A DNA stretch of 33,042 nt from an uncultured Brevundimonas sp. (GCA_946481425.1 CAMLNT010000004.1:1-33042); one strand, 5' to 3'; positions 8,144 to 16,364 are shown, numbered from the stretch's first letter. Notes: generated from the letters alone by a model not told the origin. Translations and numbers: made by a program.

Positions 8144-9189
8144 CCGGCGCCTCGGCTGCGATCTACGGCTGTTCGGGCCTTGGCCTGACGGAAGACGAGC
8201 GCGCCTTCTACCGTGAGGCGCAGCCCTGGGGCTTCATCCTTTTCAAGCGGAATGTAAGCGATCCGGCGCAACTTTCTGCCCTGACGAATGATCTGCGTGA
8301 TGCGGTCGGCCGGGAGGCTCCGATCCTGATCGATCAGGAAGGCGGGCGCGTCCAGCGCATGGGGCCGCCTCACTGGCCGAAATACCCACCTGGCGCGGCC
8401 TATCTGAAGGCGACGAACGATCCGCTGGCGGCCCGTGAGCTGGCGCGGCTGGCGGGGCGATTGCTGGCGGCAGACCTGAAGGCGGTCGGCATCGACGTGG
8501 ATTGCGCGCCGGTGCTGGATACGCCGGTCGCGGGCGCCCACGACATCATCGGCGACCGAGCCTATGCGCAGGATCCGGCGACGGTCGCCCAGCTGGGCCG
8601 GGCCAAGGCTGAGGGCCTGCTGGCGGGCGGGGTACTGCCGGTGATCAAGCACATCCCCGGCCACGGAAGGGCGTTCGCAGACAGCCACCACGAGTTGCCC
8701 GTCGTCGAGACGCCGATGGATGACCTCAGAGTGTGGGACTTCGCACCTTTCCGGTCATTGTCCGACATGCCGATGGCGATGACGGCCCATGTGGTCTACG
8801 TCGCGATCGACGGGAAGAACCCGGCAACGACCTCCAAGGCGGCGTTGAAGCTGGTTCGCGACGATCTCGGTTTCGATGGCCTGATCATGACCGACGACCT
8901 TTCGATGAAGGCCCTGTCTGGATCCTTCACCGAGCGAGCCGAGCGTTCGCTGAAGGCAGGATGCGACGTCGTACTTCACTGCAACGGCGACATCGCCGAA
9001 ATGCAGGCTGTGGCTGAAGGCGCTGGCTCCCTGAAGGGAAGGGCCAGGGCGCGGGCCGATGCGGCGCTGAAGCGGATCGTGCACACGCCGGAGCCGCTGG
9101 ATGAGGCCGAGGCGCGCGAGCGGTTCGCCCTGTTGCTGGCCGGAAAGCTGGACGCGGCCCGGGGGCCTGACGTAGGCGAGGCGCAATGA
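8140..9189 (+). CDS. nagZ: Beta-N-acetylhexosaminidase (glycoside hydrolase family 3)
   Basis: 349 residues. It removes N-acetylglucosamine from GlcNAc-anhydroMurNAc peptides during cytoplasmic peptidoglycan recycling. Hallmarks: IDQEGGRVQR (64-73), KHIPGHGR at 170-177 with the downstream Asp181/His183 dyad (DSH) serving as general acid/base, and the nucleophile Asp252 in MTDDLSM. No signal peptide is visible, in keeping with a cytosolic enzyme. GTG 8140 overlaps the SPOR stop by 4 nt, and the stop overlaps the scpA ATG, so the SPOR-nagZ-scpA-scpB genes form one tightly coupled operon, an arrangement common in alphaproteobacteria. Confidence 0.94.
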   Translation: MTGASAAIYGCSGLGLTEDERAFYREAQPWGFILFKRNVSDPAQLSALTNDLRDAVGREAPILIDQEGGRVQRMGPPHWPKYPPGAAYLKATNDPLAARELARLAGRLLAADLKAVGIDVDCAPVLDTPVAGAHDIIGDRAYAQDPATVAQLGRAKAEGLLAGGVLPVIKHIPGHGRAFADSHHELPVVETPMDDLRVWDFAPFRSLSDMPMAMTAHVVYVAIDGKNPATTSKAALKLVRDDLGFDGLIMTDDLSMKALSGSFTERAERSLKAGCDVVLHCNGDIAEMQAVAEGAGSLKGRARARADAALKRIVHTPEPLDEAEARERFALLLAGKLDAARGPDVGEAQ

Positions 9190-10013
9190 CCGACGCTTTC
9201 CAACCGAACCTGGACTTCACCGCCGCCGATAATGCAGATGCGGGTGAGGCGTTCGTGGTCGACCTGGAGGGCTTCGAAGGTCCGCTGCACGTCCTGCTGG
9301 CCCTGGCTCGGACGCAGAAGGTCGATCTGCTGAAGCTGTCGATTACCAAACTGGCTGAGCAGTACCTCGCCTTTGTGCACGAGGCGCGGCGCAGGAACTT
9401 CGCCCTGGCAGCCGATTACCTCGTGATGGCGTCGTGGCTTGCCTATCTGAAGTCTCGGCTGCTGCTGCCGAAGCCTGAGCGCAAGGTCGAGGGCGAAATC
9501 CCGGCCGAGGAGATGGCGCAGCGCCTGGCCTTCCGCCTGATGAAGCTGGAGGCGATGCGCAAGGCGGTGGAGGCGCTTACAGGCGGACCGGTCCTTAACC
9601 GCGATGTGTTCGGACGCGGCGATCCGGAGGCAATTCAGGTCATCCCGTCCAACCAGCTAGACGCCAATCTGTATGACCTGATGTCGGCCTATGTGGCTCA
9701 GCGTCGCCGGGAGGCGGAACGGCACTACGCGCCAACCCAGAGGGTCGAGGCCTTCGCGCTGGAAGAAGCGCGGGACTGGATGTTGAAGCAGCTGCCGAGG
9801 TTGTCTGCCTGGACCGAACTCACTGCGGTCGCGCCGCGCAAGCGGTCAACAGAGGAGGATGGGCCGTCTTCAGCCTCCTATCTGGCGTCGACGCTGTCGG
9901 CGAGCCTCGAACTGGTCAAGGAAGGCCGTCTCAACGCCCGGCAGATGGAGGCTTTCGATCCCATCTTCGTGCGGACGCGGCGTGACACGCTCGTGCTGGA
10001 GGCGGATCAGTGA
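9186..10013 (+). CDS. scpA: Segregation and condensation protein A
   Basis: 275-residue kleisin subunit of the SMC-ScpAB condensin complex, which bridges the SMC dimer and drives chromosome compaction and segregation. The N-terminal domain begins with the diagnostic FEGPLHVLLALARTQKVDLL, followed by the SMC-neck-binding helices (ITKLAEQYLAFVHEARRRNF and AADYLVMASWLAYLKSRLLL). The C-terminal winged-helix region ends with EAFDPIFVRTRRDTLVLEAD. ATG 9186 overlaps nagZ by 4 nt and the stop overlaps the scpB GTG. Confidence 0.95.
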   Translation: MTDAFQPNLDFTAADNADAGEAFVVDLEGFEGPLHVLLALARTQKVDLLKLSITKLAEQYLAFVHEARRRNFALAADYLVMASWLAYLKSRLLLPKPERKVEGEIPAEEMAQRLAFRLMKLEAMRKAVEALTGGPVLNRDVFGRGDPEAIQVIPSNQLDANLYDLMSAYVAQRRREAERHYAPTQRVEAFALEEARDWMLKQLPRLSAWTELTAVAPRKRSTEEDGPSSASYLASTLSASLELVKEGRLNARQMEAFDPIFVRTRRDTLVLEADQ

Positions 10014-10672
10014 GCATCTTCGCGCCGGATGAGGCTGAGATCGAGCGCCGGGTCGAGGCCCTGCTGTTCGCGGCGGCCGGGCCGCTAACGCTGGCGGAAA
10101 TCGCCCGGCGGCTGCCTGAGGGAGCGGACGCCGGACAGGCGATCGCGGCCCTTCGGGCCCGTTACGGCGGTCGGGGCGTCGAGCTGGTCTGCGTGGCCGA
10201 TCGCTGGGCCTTCCGCACCGCGCAAGATCTGTCGTTTCTCATGACCGAGCAACGCGAGGAGCCGAGGAAGCTGTCCAAGGCCGCACTCGAGACCCTGGCC
10301 ATTATCGCCTACCACCAGCCTGTCACGCGCGCCGAGATCGAGAGCGTACGGGGTGTGTCACTCTCCAAGGGCACGCTCGACCTGCTGCTGGAGATGGGCA
10401 TGGTCCGCCTACGCGGGCGCCGCCGCAGCCCCGGACGACCGGTGACCTACGGGACCACGGACCATTTTCTTGAGCACTTCGGCCTCGCGCATCTCGCGGA
10501 CCTGCCGGGCGCTGCGGATATGCGGGCCGCCGGTCTGCTGGACCTCTCGCTTCCGGCCGACTTCATGACTCCAGATCCTTCGCGTGGCGGGGACGATGAC
10601 CTCGATCCGATCGAGGACGGAGACGATGCGCCGGAATTCGCGCAGGACTTCGTCACGGAGGACGAGGGCTAG
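10010..10672 (+). CDS. scpB: Segregation and condensation protein B
   Basis: 220-residue KITE protein that dimerises on the ScpA linker in the SMC-ScpAB condensin. Two winged-helix modules are visible. The first begins IERRVEALLFAAAGPLTLAE. The second contains the strongly conserved KLSKAALETLAIIAYHQPVT and RAEIESVRGVSLSKGTLDLL. An acidic tail (from about 190, rich in Asp/Glu) follows the second module, longer than in Bacillus ScpB and typical of alphaproteobacteria. GTG 10010 overlaps scpA by 4 nt. It is the last gene of the coupled run. Confidence 0.95.
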   Translation: MSIFAPDEAEIERRVEALLFAAAGPLTLAEIARRLPEGADAGQAIAALRARYGGRGVELVCVADRWAFRTAQDLSFLMTEQREEPRKLSKAALETLAIIAYHQPVTRAEIESVRGVSLSKGTLDLLLEMGMVRLRGRRRSPGRPVTYGTTDHFLEHFGLAHLADLPGAADMRAAGLLDLSLPADFMTPDPSRGGDDDLDPIEDGDDAPEFAQDFVTEDEG

Positions 10673-10749
10673 CTCAGCATTAAATTTCCGACAGGCCGCG
10701 TCCTGGACACCAACGGGGTCTATCGTCTGTCCGAACAAGGAGGCCTGTG

Positions 10750-12822
10750 ATGCTCCGCCGTACGTTTCTTCTTTCCGCCCCGGCCTTCGCCCTGGCCGCT
10801 ACCGCCTGCAATCGTGACGGAACGGGCGCACAGCGCACCACGCCGACGTTCGGGACCTGGGGGTTCGACACGGCCGGGATGGATCGTTCCATCACACCGG
10901 GCGACGACTTTTTCGGCTACGCCAACGGGACATGGGCGCGCACAACGGAAATCCCGGCCGATCGCGCCAGCTTCAACAGCTTCACCCTGCTGACCATCCA
11001 GGCGAGCGAGCGCACAAAGGCGATCATCGAAGAGGCCGCCGCTGACAGCGGCGCGGATGGGGATCGTCGCAAGATCGGGGACTTCTACACCGCCTTCATG
11101 GATGAGGCGGCGATCGAGGCCGCCGGCGTATCCCCCTTGCGAGAGGAGCTGGACGCGATCGCCGGCATTCGTGACCAGCAGGGGCTCTCTCGGGCCCTGG
11201 GGCAGACGCTGAGAGCCGACGTCGATCTGCTGAACGCCACGGACTACTATACTGATCGGCTGTTCGGCCTCTGGGTGTCGCAGGACTTCGACGAGCCGAC
11301 GCGGAACTCGCCCTATCTCGTCCAGGGCGGCCTGGGGATGCCGGATCGCGCCTTCTATCTGGAAGGCGGCCGGATGGCCGAGATGCGCCAGGCGTACCGC
11401 GCCCACATCGTGCAGATCCTGACGCTCGCTCGCATCGCCCAGCCGGAGGCCAAGGCCGACCGAATCCTGGCGCTCGAGACGGCGATCGCCGGTGTCCACG
11501 CTACGGCCGAGCAGACCAATGACGTGCAGGCCGGCAACAATCATTGGACCCCCGCCGACTTCGACGCCCGGGCGCCGGGGATCGACTGGGCCGCCTGGCG
11601 CGACGGCGCGGGCCTGGCCCAGCAGGATCAGTTCGTTGTCTGGCAACCCGGCGCGGTGACCGGAATCGCGGCGCTGGTCGGTTCGCAGGCGCTTGACACC
11701 TGGAAGGACTATCTGACCTTCCATGCCATCGATCGGGCGTCGCCCTACCTGTCGAGCGGCTTCGCCAACGAAAACTTCAGCTTCTACGGCTCGACCCTGT
11801 CCGGCACGCCCGAACAGGCGCCGCGCTGGCGCAGGGCGGTCGATGCGACCAACAACGCCATCGGCGAGGCCGTCGGACGAATCTACGTTGATCGCCATTT
11901 CCCGGCCGCTTCGAAGACCGCCATGGAGCAGTTGGTCCAGAACCTGATGACCGCATTCGGCGAGCGCATCGACAATCTGGACTGGATGTCTGACGAGACC
12001 CGCGCGGCGGCCCGGCGCAAGTTGCAGACGCTGGAAGTGTCGATCGGGCATCCGGAGCAATGGCGGGACTACAGCGCCCTGGAAATCCGCCCCGATCAGG
12101 CGTGGGGCAACGCTGCGCGCGCCAGTCTATTCGAGTATCAGCGTAACCTTGCCAAGCTGACCCGGCCGGTCAGCCACGACGAGTGGTACATGCTGCCACA
12201 GACGGTGAACGCCCTGAACGTCCCGCTCGAAAACCGCCTGATCTTCCCGGCGGCGATTCTTGAAGCTCCCTTCTTCGATCCGCTCGCGGATGCCGCCGTG
12301 AACTACGGCGGCATCGGCGCGGTGATCGGGCACGAGATCACGCACAGCTTCGACTCGACCGGCGCGCTGTTCGACGAGACGGGGCGCCTTCGGAACTGGT
12401 GGACGCCGCAGGACCTTGAGCGTTTCGAGGCGGAAGGGAGCGCCTTGGCCGATCAGTATGACGGCTATCAGGCTTTCCCGGACCTGAATCTCAACGGCGA
12501 CCTCACCCTGGGCGAGAACATCGCGGACGTGGCCGGGCTGGCCACGGCGTACGATGGCTACCAGATCTCCCTGAATGGGGTCGAAGCACCCGTCGTAGAT
12601 GATTTCACCGGGGCGCAGCGGTTCTATCTCGGCTGGGCCCAGGTTTGGCGCTCGAAGTACCGCGATCCGGCCTTGCGCAACGCCATCCTCACGGGCGTCC
12701 ATTCACCAGGCCCGTGGCGGGTGGCGACGGTTCGCAACCAGGACCCCTGGTACGCCGCGTTCGACGTCCAACCGGACCAGGACCTGTATCTGACTGAGGA
12801 AGAGCGCGTCGAGATCTGGTGA
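10750..12822 (+). CDS. M13 (neprilysin/PepO) family zinc metallopeptidase, exported
   Basis: 690 residues from ATG 10750, set 6 nt after a strong AAGGAGG ribosome site (10737-10743); the adjacent GTG at 10747 is less well spaced. The N-terminus has an RR-containing signal sequence and a possible lipobox ending at Cys20 (LAATAC). The catalytic zinc site is GHEITHSFD (His528, Glu529, His532) with the third ligand Glu589 and Asp593 in GENIADVAG. Further family marks are NAxN-type NALNVPLENRLIFPA and the C-terminal ATVRNQDPWYAAFDV with terminal Trp. M13 enzymes cleave small peptides outside the cytoplasm. It sits alone between scpB and tatA with 77 nt upstream, so it probably has its own promoter. 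Confidence 0.93.
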   Translation: MLRRTFLLSAPAFALAATACNRDGTGAQRTTPTFGTWGFDTAGMDRSITPGDDFFGYANGTWARTTEIPADRASFNSFTLLTIQASERTKAIIEEAAADSGADGDRRKIGDFYTAFMDEAAIEAAGVSPLREELDAIAGIRDQQGLSRALGQTLRADVDLLNATDYYTDRLFGLWVSQDFDEPTRNSPYLVQGGLGMPDRAFYLEGGRMAEMRQAYRAHIVQILTLARIAQPEAKADRILALETAIAGVHATAEQTNDVQAGNNHWTPADFDARAPGIDWAAWRDGAGLAQQDQFVVWQPGAVTGIAALVGSQALDTWKDYLTFHAIDRASPYLSSGFANENFSFYGSTLSGTPEQAPRWRRAVDATNNAIGEAVGRIYVDRHFPAASKTAMEQLVQNLMTAFGERIDNLDWMSDETRAAARRKLQTLEVSIGHPEQWRDYSALEIRPDQAWGNAARASLFEYQRNLAKLTRPVSHDEWYMLPQTVNALNVPLENRLIFPAAILEAPFFDPLADAAVNYGGIGAVIGHEITHSFDSTGALFDETGRLRNWWTPQDLERFEAEGSALADQYDGYQAFPDLNLNGDLTLGENIADVAGLATAYDGYQISLNGVEAPVVDDFTGAQRFYLGWAQVWRSKYRDPALRNAILTGVHSPGPWRVATVRNQDPWYAAFDVQPDQDLYLTEEERVEIW

Positions 12823-12831
12823 TCGGTCTTG

Positions 12832-12860
12832 TTGGCTAGGGCGCCGGAACGGCCTATATG
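12832..12860 (+). promoter_or_regulatory. Predicted promoter for tatABC
   Basis: TTGGCT (12832-12837), exactly 17 nt, then TATATG (12855-12860), placed 53 nt before the tatA GTG and just after the M13 peptidase stop. This is a good match to a housekeeping sigma-70-type promoter in a GC-rich genome. Prediction by eye. Confidence 0.5.
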
Positions 12861-12913
12861 TCCGACACAATTCGCGGCTGCAGAGTTCAGCCGTCGCATA
12901 AGGAGACTATCGC

Positions 12914-13138
12914 GTGGGCAGCTTCAGCATCTGGCACTGGCTTATCGTTATCGTGGTCGTGCTGCTGCTCTTCGGCGGCAAGGGCCGCATCTCGAATCTG
13001 ATGGGTGACGCCGCGCGCGGCATCAAGTCGTTCCGCGACGGCCTTAAGAACGACGACGATCCGTCGGACATGGGCAGCGGGGACCGCACCGGGAGCTTGC
13101 CGCAGTCTGAGCGCGACCGCGAAGACGCCAACCGCTAA
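12914..13138 (+). CDS. tatA: Sec-independent translocase subunit TatA
   Basis: 74 residues. One short N-terminal membrane helix (about 6-21, [17 protein letters not shown]) is followed by the conserved Phe20-Gly21 hinge, an amphipathic helix ([20 protein letters not shown]) and an acidic tail. TatA oligomers form the pore or membrane-thinning element for export of folded twin-arginine substrates. The GTG start is supported by TAAGGAGA (12899-12906) at good spacing and by the alignment with TatA N-termini. Order tatA-tatB-tatC is preserved. Confidence 0.95.
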   Translation: MGSFSIWHWLIVIVVVLLLFGGKGRISNLMGDAARGIKSFRDGLKNDDDPSDMGSGDRTGSLPQSERDREDANR

Positions 13139-13163
13139 GAGCGGTTCAGGAAAGGCTTAGTCC

Positions 13164-13703
13164 ATGCTCGGCCCCGGCATCAGCGGGTTTGAGATCGTGC
13201 TCGTCGCCCTCGTGGCGCTGATCGTGGTCGGCCCGAAGGATCTGCCCTTGCTCATGCGCAAGGTTGGACAGTTCATGGGCCGCGCCCGCAAGATGGCGGC
13301 GGAGTTCCGCGCCAGCTTCGACGACATGGCCCGGCAGTCCGAGCTCGATGACCTGCGCAAGGAGGTCGAAGCTCTGCGAAGCGGACAAATGGACGTGATC
13401 GGTCGCGAGACCGGCGCAGCCCTCAAGGACATCGACAAGGAACTTAAGACGCCGGTGCTGCCCAAAACCGCCTCAAAGGCTGTCACGGCCGCCCCGCCGA
13501 TGACCGAGCCATCGCTTGATGCGGAGACGCGCGATCAGATCGTGGCGGCCAAGCTGGAAGAGGCCAAGGCGGCAGCTCTAACGGCCGCTGAGACGCCGGC
13601 CGCGAATACAGCCGCCAAGACGACAACGCGTCGCAAGGCGACCGCCCAGCCGACGGTGGCGACCAAGGCCCGCACGGCGCGCCGCAAGGCGGCAGACACA
13701 TGA
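13164..13703 (+). CDS. tatB: Sec-independent translocase subunit TatB
   Basis: 179 residues. The N-terminal helix GFEIVLVALVALIVVGPKDL carries the conserved Glu10 and Gly23-Pro24 of TatB, followed by the amphipathic segment MRKVGQFMGRARKMAAEF. TatB sits with TatC in the receptor that reads twin-arginine signal peptides. The C-terminal half is low-complexity, Ala/Thr/Lys/Arg-rich (for example TTRRKATAQP and KARTARRKAADT), and probably disordered in the cytoplasm. It ends in a 4-nt ATGA overlap with tatC. Confidence 0.94.
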   Translation: MLGPGISGFEIVLVALVALIVVGPKDLPLLMRKVGQFMGRARKMAAEFRASFDDMARQSELDDLRKEVEALRSGQMDVIGRETGAALKDIDKELKTPVLPKTASKAVTAAPPMTEPSLDAETRDQIVAAKLEEAKAAALTAAETPAANTAAKTTTRRKATAQPTVATKARTARRKAADT

Positions 13704-14584
13704 CCAAGGTCATTGACGAGGACGCTGAGATCGAGGCGTCCCGGGCGCCGCTTCTCGAGCACCTAACCGAACTGCGCACGCGGCTGATCATCTGCGTGGT
13801 CGCCTTCGTGCTCGCGTTCGTGGTCTGCTTCTATTTTGCCGAGCCGATCTCCCTCTTCCTGTTCCATCCGTTCAAGGTGGCCAACACCATCTTCGCCAGC
13901 CAGGGCGAGGGACACGGGCATGGATTGGAACTCCTGACCGCGCTGATCCAGGCGACCGCTGCTCCGCCGACCGCCGGCGAACCGCTGGCGCTGGTTTTCA
14001 CCGCGCCGCTGGAGTTCTTCTTCGCCAAGCTGCGGCTGGCGGGATTCGGCGCAATCGCCTTGGCCTTCCCGGTGCTGGCGTTCCAGCTGTACCGATTTGT
14101 AGCGCCGGGCCTGTACAGGCGCGAAAAGGGCGCCTTCCTGCCGTTCCTGTTCGCGTCGCCGGTCCTGTTCCTGATGGGGGCGGCGCTGGTCTATTACATC
14201 ATGCTTCCCTTCGTCCTCTGGTTCTCGCTGAGTCAGCAGATTGCCGGAGAGGGGATCGAGGTATCGCTGCTCCCGCGCATTGGTGAGTACCTTCAGTTGG
14301 TTACGACCCTGATTCTCGCCTTCGGCCTGAGCTTCCAGCTGCCGGTCGTGGTCACTCTCTTGGGAATGGCAGGCATCATCTCGTCGGAGACCCTGGCCCA
14401 AGGCCGCCGCTACGCCATCGTCGGCGTGGTCGTGCTCGCCGCGATTGTCACGCCTCCAGATCCGATCAGCCAACTGATGCTCGCGGTGCCGCTTGCGCTG
14501 CTCTACGAGGTCTCGATCTGGTGTGTCCGTCTGATCGAACTGCGCCGTCGTCGTGAAGACGACGCCGAGGAGGCTCTGGCATGA
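13700..14584 (+). CDS. tatC: Sec-independent translocase subunit TatC
   Basis: 294 residues with six membrane helices, the twin-arginine signal receptor. The N-terminal LLEHLTELRTRLI matches the family's HLxELRxRL signature, and FQLYRFVAPGLYRREKGAF holds the conserved first cytoplasmic loop with its glutamate. The first periplasmic loop is long (about residues 60-95, with GHGHGLELLTALIQ and APPTAGEP), as is usual in alphaproteobacteria. Helices 5-6 are GRRYAIVGVVVLAAIVTPPDP and beyond. It overlaps tatB and the following M28 gene by 4 nt each, so the peptidase is translated with the Tat system. Confidence 0.95.
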   Translation: MTKVIDEDAEIEASRAPLLEHLTELRTRLIICVVAFVLAFVVCFYFAEPISLFLFHPFKVANTIFASQGEGHGHGLELLTALIQATAAPPTAGEPLALVFTAPLEFFFAKLRLAGFGAIALAFPVLAFQLYRFVAPGLYRREKGAFLPFLFASPVLFLMGAALVYYIMLPFVLWFSLSQQIAGEGIEVSLLPRIGEYLQLVTTLILAFGLSFQLPVVVTLLGMAGIISSETLAQGRRYAIVGVVVLAAIVTPPDPISQLMLAVPLALLYEVSIWCVRLIELRRRREDDAEEALA

Positions 14585-15549
14585 GGCCCTTGATCGCGCT
14601 GATTGCCGCCCTTGGCCTGGTGGCTTGCGCGCACATGCCGGGCGGCCAACGCCGCGCGGAGGTGGACGCCGAGCGCCTGATGGCCGATGTGACGGCCCTT
14701 GCCGCAGACAGCATGCAGGGCCGGGGCTTCGGCGAGGCGGGCGGCCTCATGGCTCGCGACTATGTCGTCGCCGGCTTCGAGGCGGCGGGCGTCGAACCGC
14801 TGAACGCCGAATGGCTGCTGCCCTTCACGGCCCCGGCGAACGCGCGTCGGCCGCTTCCGATCGAAGGCTTCAATGTCGCGGCCGCAATACCCGGCACGGA
14901 TGCTCCCGGCCGATGGATCGTCGTGACGGCTCATTACGACCACGAAGGCGTTCGCGACGGCCAGATCTATAACGGCGCGGACGACAATGCGTCGGGTACC
15001 GCGGCTTTGCTGGAGCTGGCGCGAATGTTGCGCGCCCATCCGCCGCGCCATTCCGTGCTGCTTCTGGCCCTTGATGGCGAAGAGCGGGGCCTTCTGGGCG
15101 CCCAGGCCTTCACGGCCGATCCGCCGATCCCGCTCGACAGCATCGTGCTCAACATCAATCTCGATATGATCGCGCGCGGCGACAATGGTATCCTCTGGGT
15201 CGTCGGCACGCGCCTCTACCCGGCCCTGACGCCTGTCATCGACGGGCTGCCGCAACAGGCGGGTATCGAGCGCCGCTACGGCTATGACGATCCGGCCGTG
15301 CGGGGGCGGAACAATTGGGTAAACCTTTCGGATCAGGCGGCCTTCCACGCTCGGGGCGTGCCCTTCGTCTTCTTCAGTGTCGACGACCATCCGGACTATC
15401 ACCAGCCGACCGACGACGCCGAGCGGATCAACGTCGCCTGGTACCGAGGGGCGGTCCAGACGGCCTGGGAGGCGCTGCGGGCCGTCGACCGGATGGAGCA
15501 GCCTGATTTCCGCGTTGCGCCGGGCGCGTCCAGTGCGGCCGGGCCGTAG
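14581..15549 (+). CDS. M28 family zinc aminopeptidase-like lipoprotein
   Basis: 322 residues with a short signal and lipobox LVAC (Cys16), so probably anchored to the periplasmic side of a membrane. All di-zinc M28 residues appear present: His118 in TAHYDH with Asp120, bridging Asp134 in GADDNASG, Glu167/Glu168 in LDGEERG (general base and ligand), Asp195 in INLDM, and His274 in DYHQPTDD. Family members are aminopeptidases or glutaminyl-cyclase-like; the exact substrate cannot be read here. Its ATG overlaps tatC (ATGA). I would have expected serS or surE in this position in several relatives. Confidence 0.9.
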   Translation: MRPLIALIAALGLVACAHMPGGQRRAEVDAERLMADVTALAADSMQGRGFGEAGGLMARDYVVAGFEAAGVEPLNAEWLLPFTAPANARRPLPIEGFNVAAAIPGTDAPGRWIVVTAHYDHEGVRDGQIYNGADDNASGTAALLELARMLRAHPPRHSVLLLALDGEERGLLGAQAFTADPPIPLDSIVLNINLDMIARGDNGILWVVGTRLYPALTPVIDGLPQQAGIERRYGYDDPAVRGRNNWVNLSDQAAFHARGVPFVFFSVDDHPDYHQPTDDAERINVAWYRGAVQTAWEALRAVDRMEQPDFRVAPGASSAAGP

Positions 15550-16147
15550 GAGCGCCCTCCGGGCCGCGGCCCTCGTGGCCGCAACAGCGCTGGTCGGCTG
15601 TGACGGCCCGGCTGAACCGGCGTCGCCGGCTCCGCCAGAGGGCGACATCAACCCTTCTCCCGTCCTGCCGCCAGTCGAAGGCTTTGCGCACGAAGTGGGC
15701 GTGGACCGGCGCGGCTATTACGTGCCGCTGACCGCCGTCCAAGTCGGCGACCTGCGCCTTAGTCATCTGTCGATCGGGGACGCATCCGCCTTCGAAGCCT
15801 GGGAGTCAGGGGCCGGGCGGACCGAGCCTCTGTTCCCTCCGATCATGCTCCAGTTCGAGGACATGGCCTCGGAACGCACACCCAACGAGCTGGGCGGCCA
15901 AGATCCATCCGTGGTCCTGCGGGTCCTGCCAAGCGGATATGGCGTGTCGACCGGCCAGGTCCGGTTCGCCGGGGATGGAGAGCGGCTCGGTCGGGTGACA
16001 TTTGAGGGCCGGTTCCTGGAAGAGGGCGTACCTCCAGCGCGCGTCCTGCGGGGAACGCTAACGATCGACGGCCAGATTTTCGAAGGGCAGGGCTTCGCTT
16101 GGTCCCCCGCCGATCAGGCTCTTGCGGCGAGAACAAAACAGGAATAG
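15533..16147 (+). CDS. Lipoprotein of unknown function
   Basis: 204 residues if started at GTG 15533, which gives a clean lipoprotein signal (MRPGRRSALRAA..., lipobox LVGC with Cys23). The start lies 17 nt inside the M28 gene, so the two are coupled. The frame is open further upstream within the M28 gene, but those codons look like antisense-type Arg/Ser noise and would bury the signal peptide. After a Pro-rich linker (about 24-45) comes a domain with many short strands (VPLTAVQVGDLRLSHLSIGD, VVLRVLPSGYGVSTGQVRF, TFEGRFLEEG, RGTLTIDGQIF). I recognise no family. The stop overlaps the putative LexA sites of the next unit. Confidence 0.65.
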   Translation: MRPGRRSALRAAALVAATALVGCDGPAEPASPAPPEGDINPSPVLPPVEGFAHEVGVDRRGYYVPLTAVQVGDLRLSHLSIGDASAFEAWESGAGRTEPLFPPIMLQFEDMASERTPNELGGQDPSVVLRVLPSGYGVSTGQVRFAGDGERLGRVTFEGRFLEEGVPPARVLRGTLTIDGQIFEGQGFAWSPADQALAARTKQE

Positions 16148-16162
16148 AACAAACCAGAAACA
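16122..16162 (+). promoter_or_regulatory. Predicted SOS promoter: two tandem near-consensus LexA boxes over a -35/-10 pair
   Basis: A 16-nt imperfect direct repeat (16131-16146 and 16147-16162, 13 of 16 identical) contains GAAC-N7-GAAT and GAAC-N7-AAAC. On the minus strand these are ATTC-N7-GTTC and GTTT-N7-GTTC, each one base from the alphaproteobacterial LexA box GTTC-N7-GTTC. A candidate promoter TTGCGG (16122-16127), 17 nt, TAGAAC (16145-16150) coincides with them, so a bound repressor would block polymerase. An inverted repeat CCAGAA/TTCTGG (16154-16159 and 16166-16171) lies at its downstream edge. Confidence 0.5.
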
Positions 16163-16183
16163 TCGTTCTGGGGAGTCGAAGCC

Positions 16184-16273
16184 ATGGCCCGTGCCGTTCG
16201 TGAATCGCTGTCTCTCGCGTCCGTCTGCGCCTTCGTCTGGATGGTCTGGACAGCGGCCAGCGTCGTCGCCTGA
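16184..16273 (+). CDS. sidA: 29-residue single-helix membrane protein, candidate SOS division inhibitor SidA
   Basis: A 29-codon ORF starting ATG 16184 and ending TGA 16271-16273, with GGGGAG (16170-16175) 8 nt upstream as ribosome site. It has a basic N-terminus (MARAVRES) and then one hydrophobic segment of about 20 residues rich in Ala, Val and Trp (SVCAFVWMVWTAASVVA). In Caulobacter crescentus SidA is a 29-residue SOS-induced inner-membrane peptide that halts division through the late divisome (FtsW/FtsN). Matching length, topology, LexA-like boxes at 16131-16162 and position just before dnaE support homology. Sequence alignment to SidA was not possible here, so the name is a strong inference rather than proof. 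Confidence 0.68.
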   Translation: MARAVRESLSLASVCAFVWMVWTAASVVA

Positions 16274-16364
16274 TTTCGTCCACAGGTCCTTGGTCGGTGC
16301 GGGTTGAGCCGGACGACGGGCAGGGCGACCATGGACGCTTCACCCGTTCCGGAGGATCGTCGGC

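Noticed and set aside
10720..12060. 446-codon minus-strand open frame over the M13 peptidase gene
   Set aside because: Shadow frame opposite a gene with clear catalytic motifs and a strong ribosome site.
15377..15532. Upstream extension of the lipoprotein gene at 15533
   Set aside because: The extra residues are Arg/Ser/Thr-rich out-of-frame readings of the M28 gene and would place the lipoprotein signal in mid-protein.
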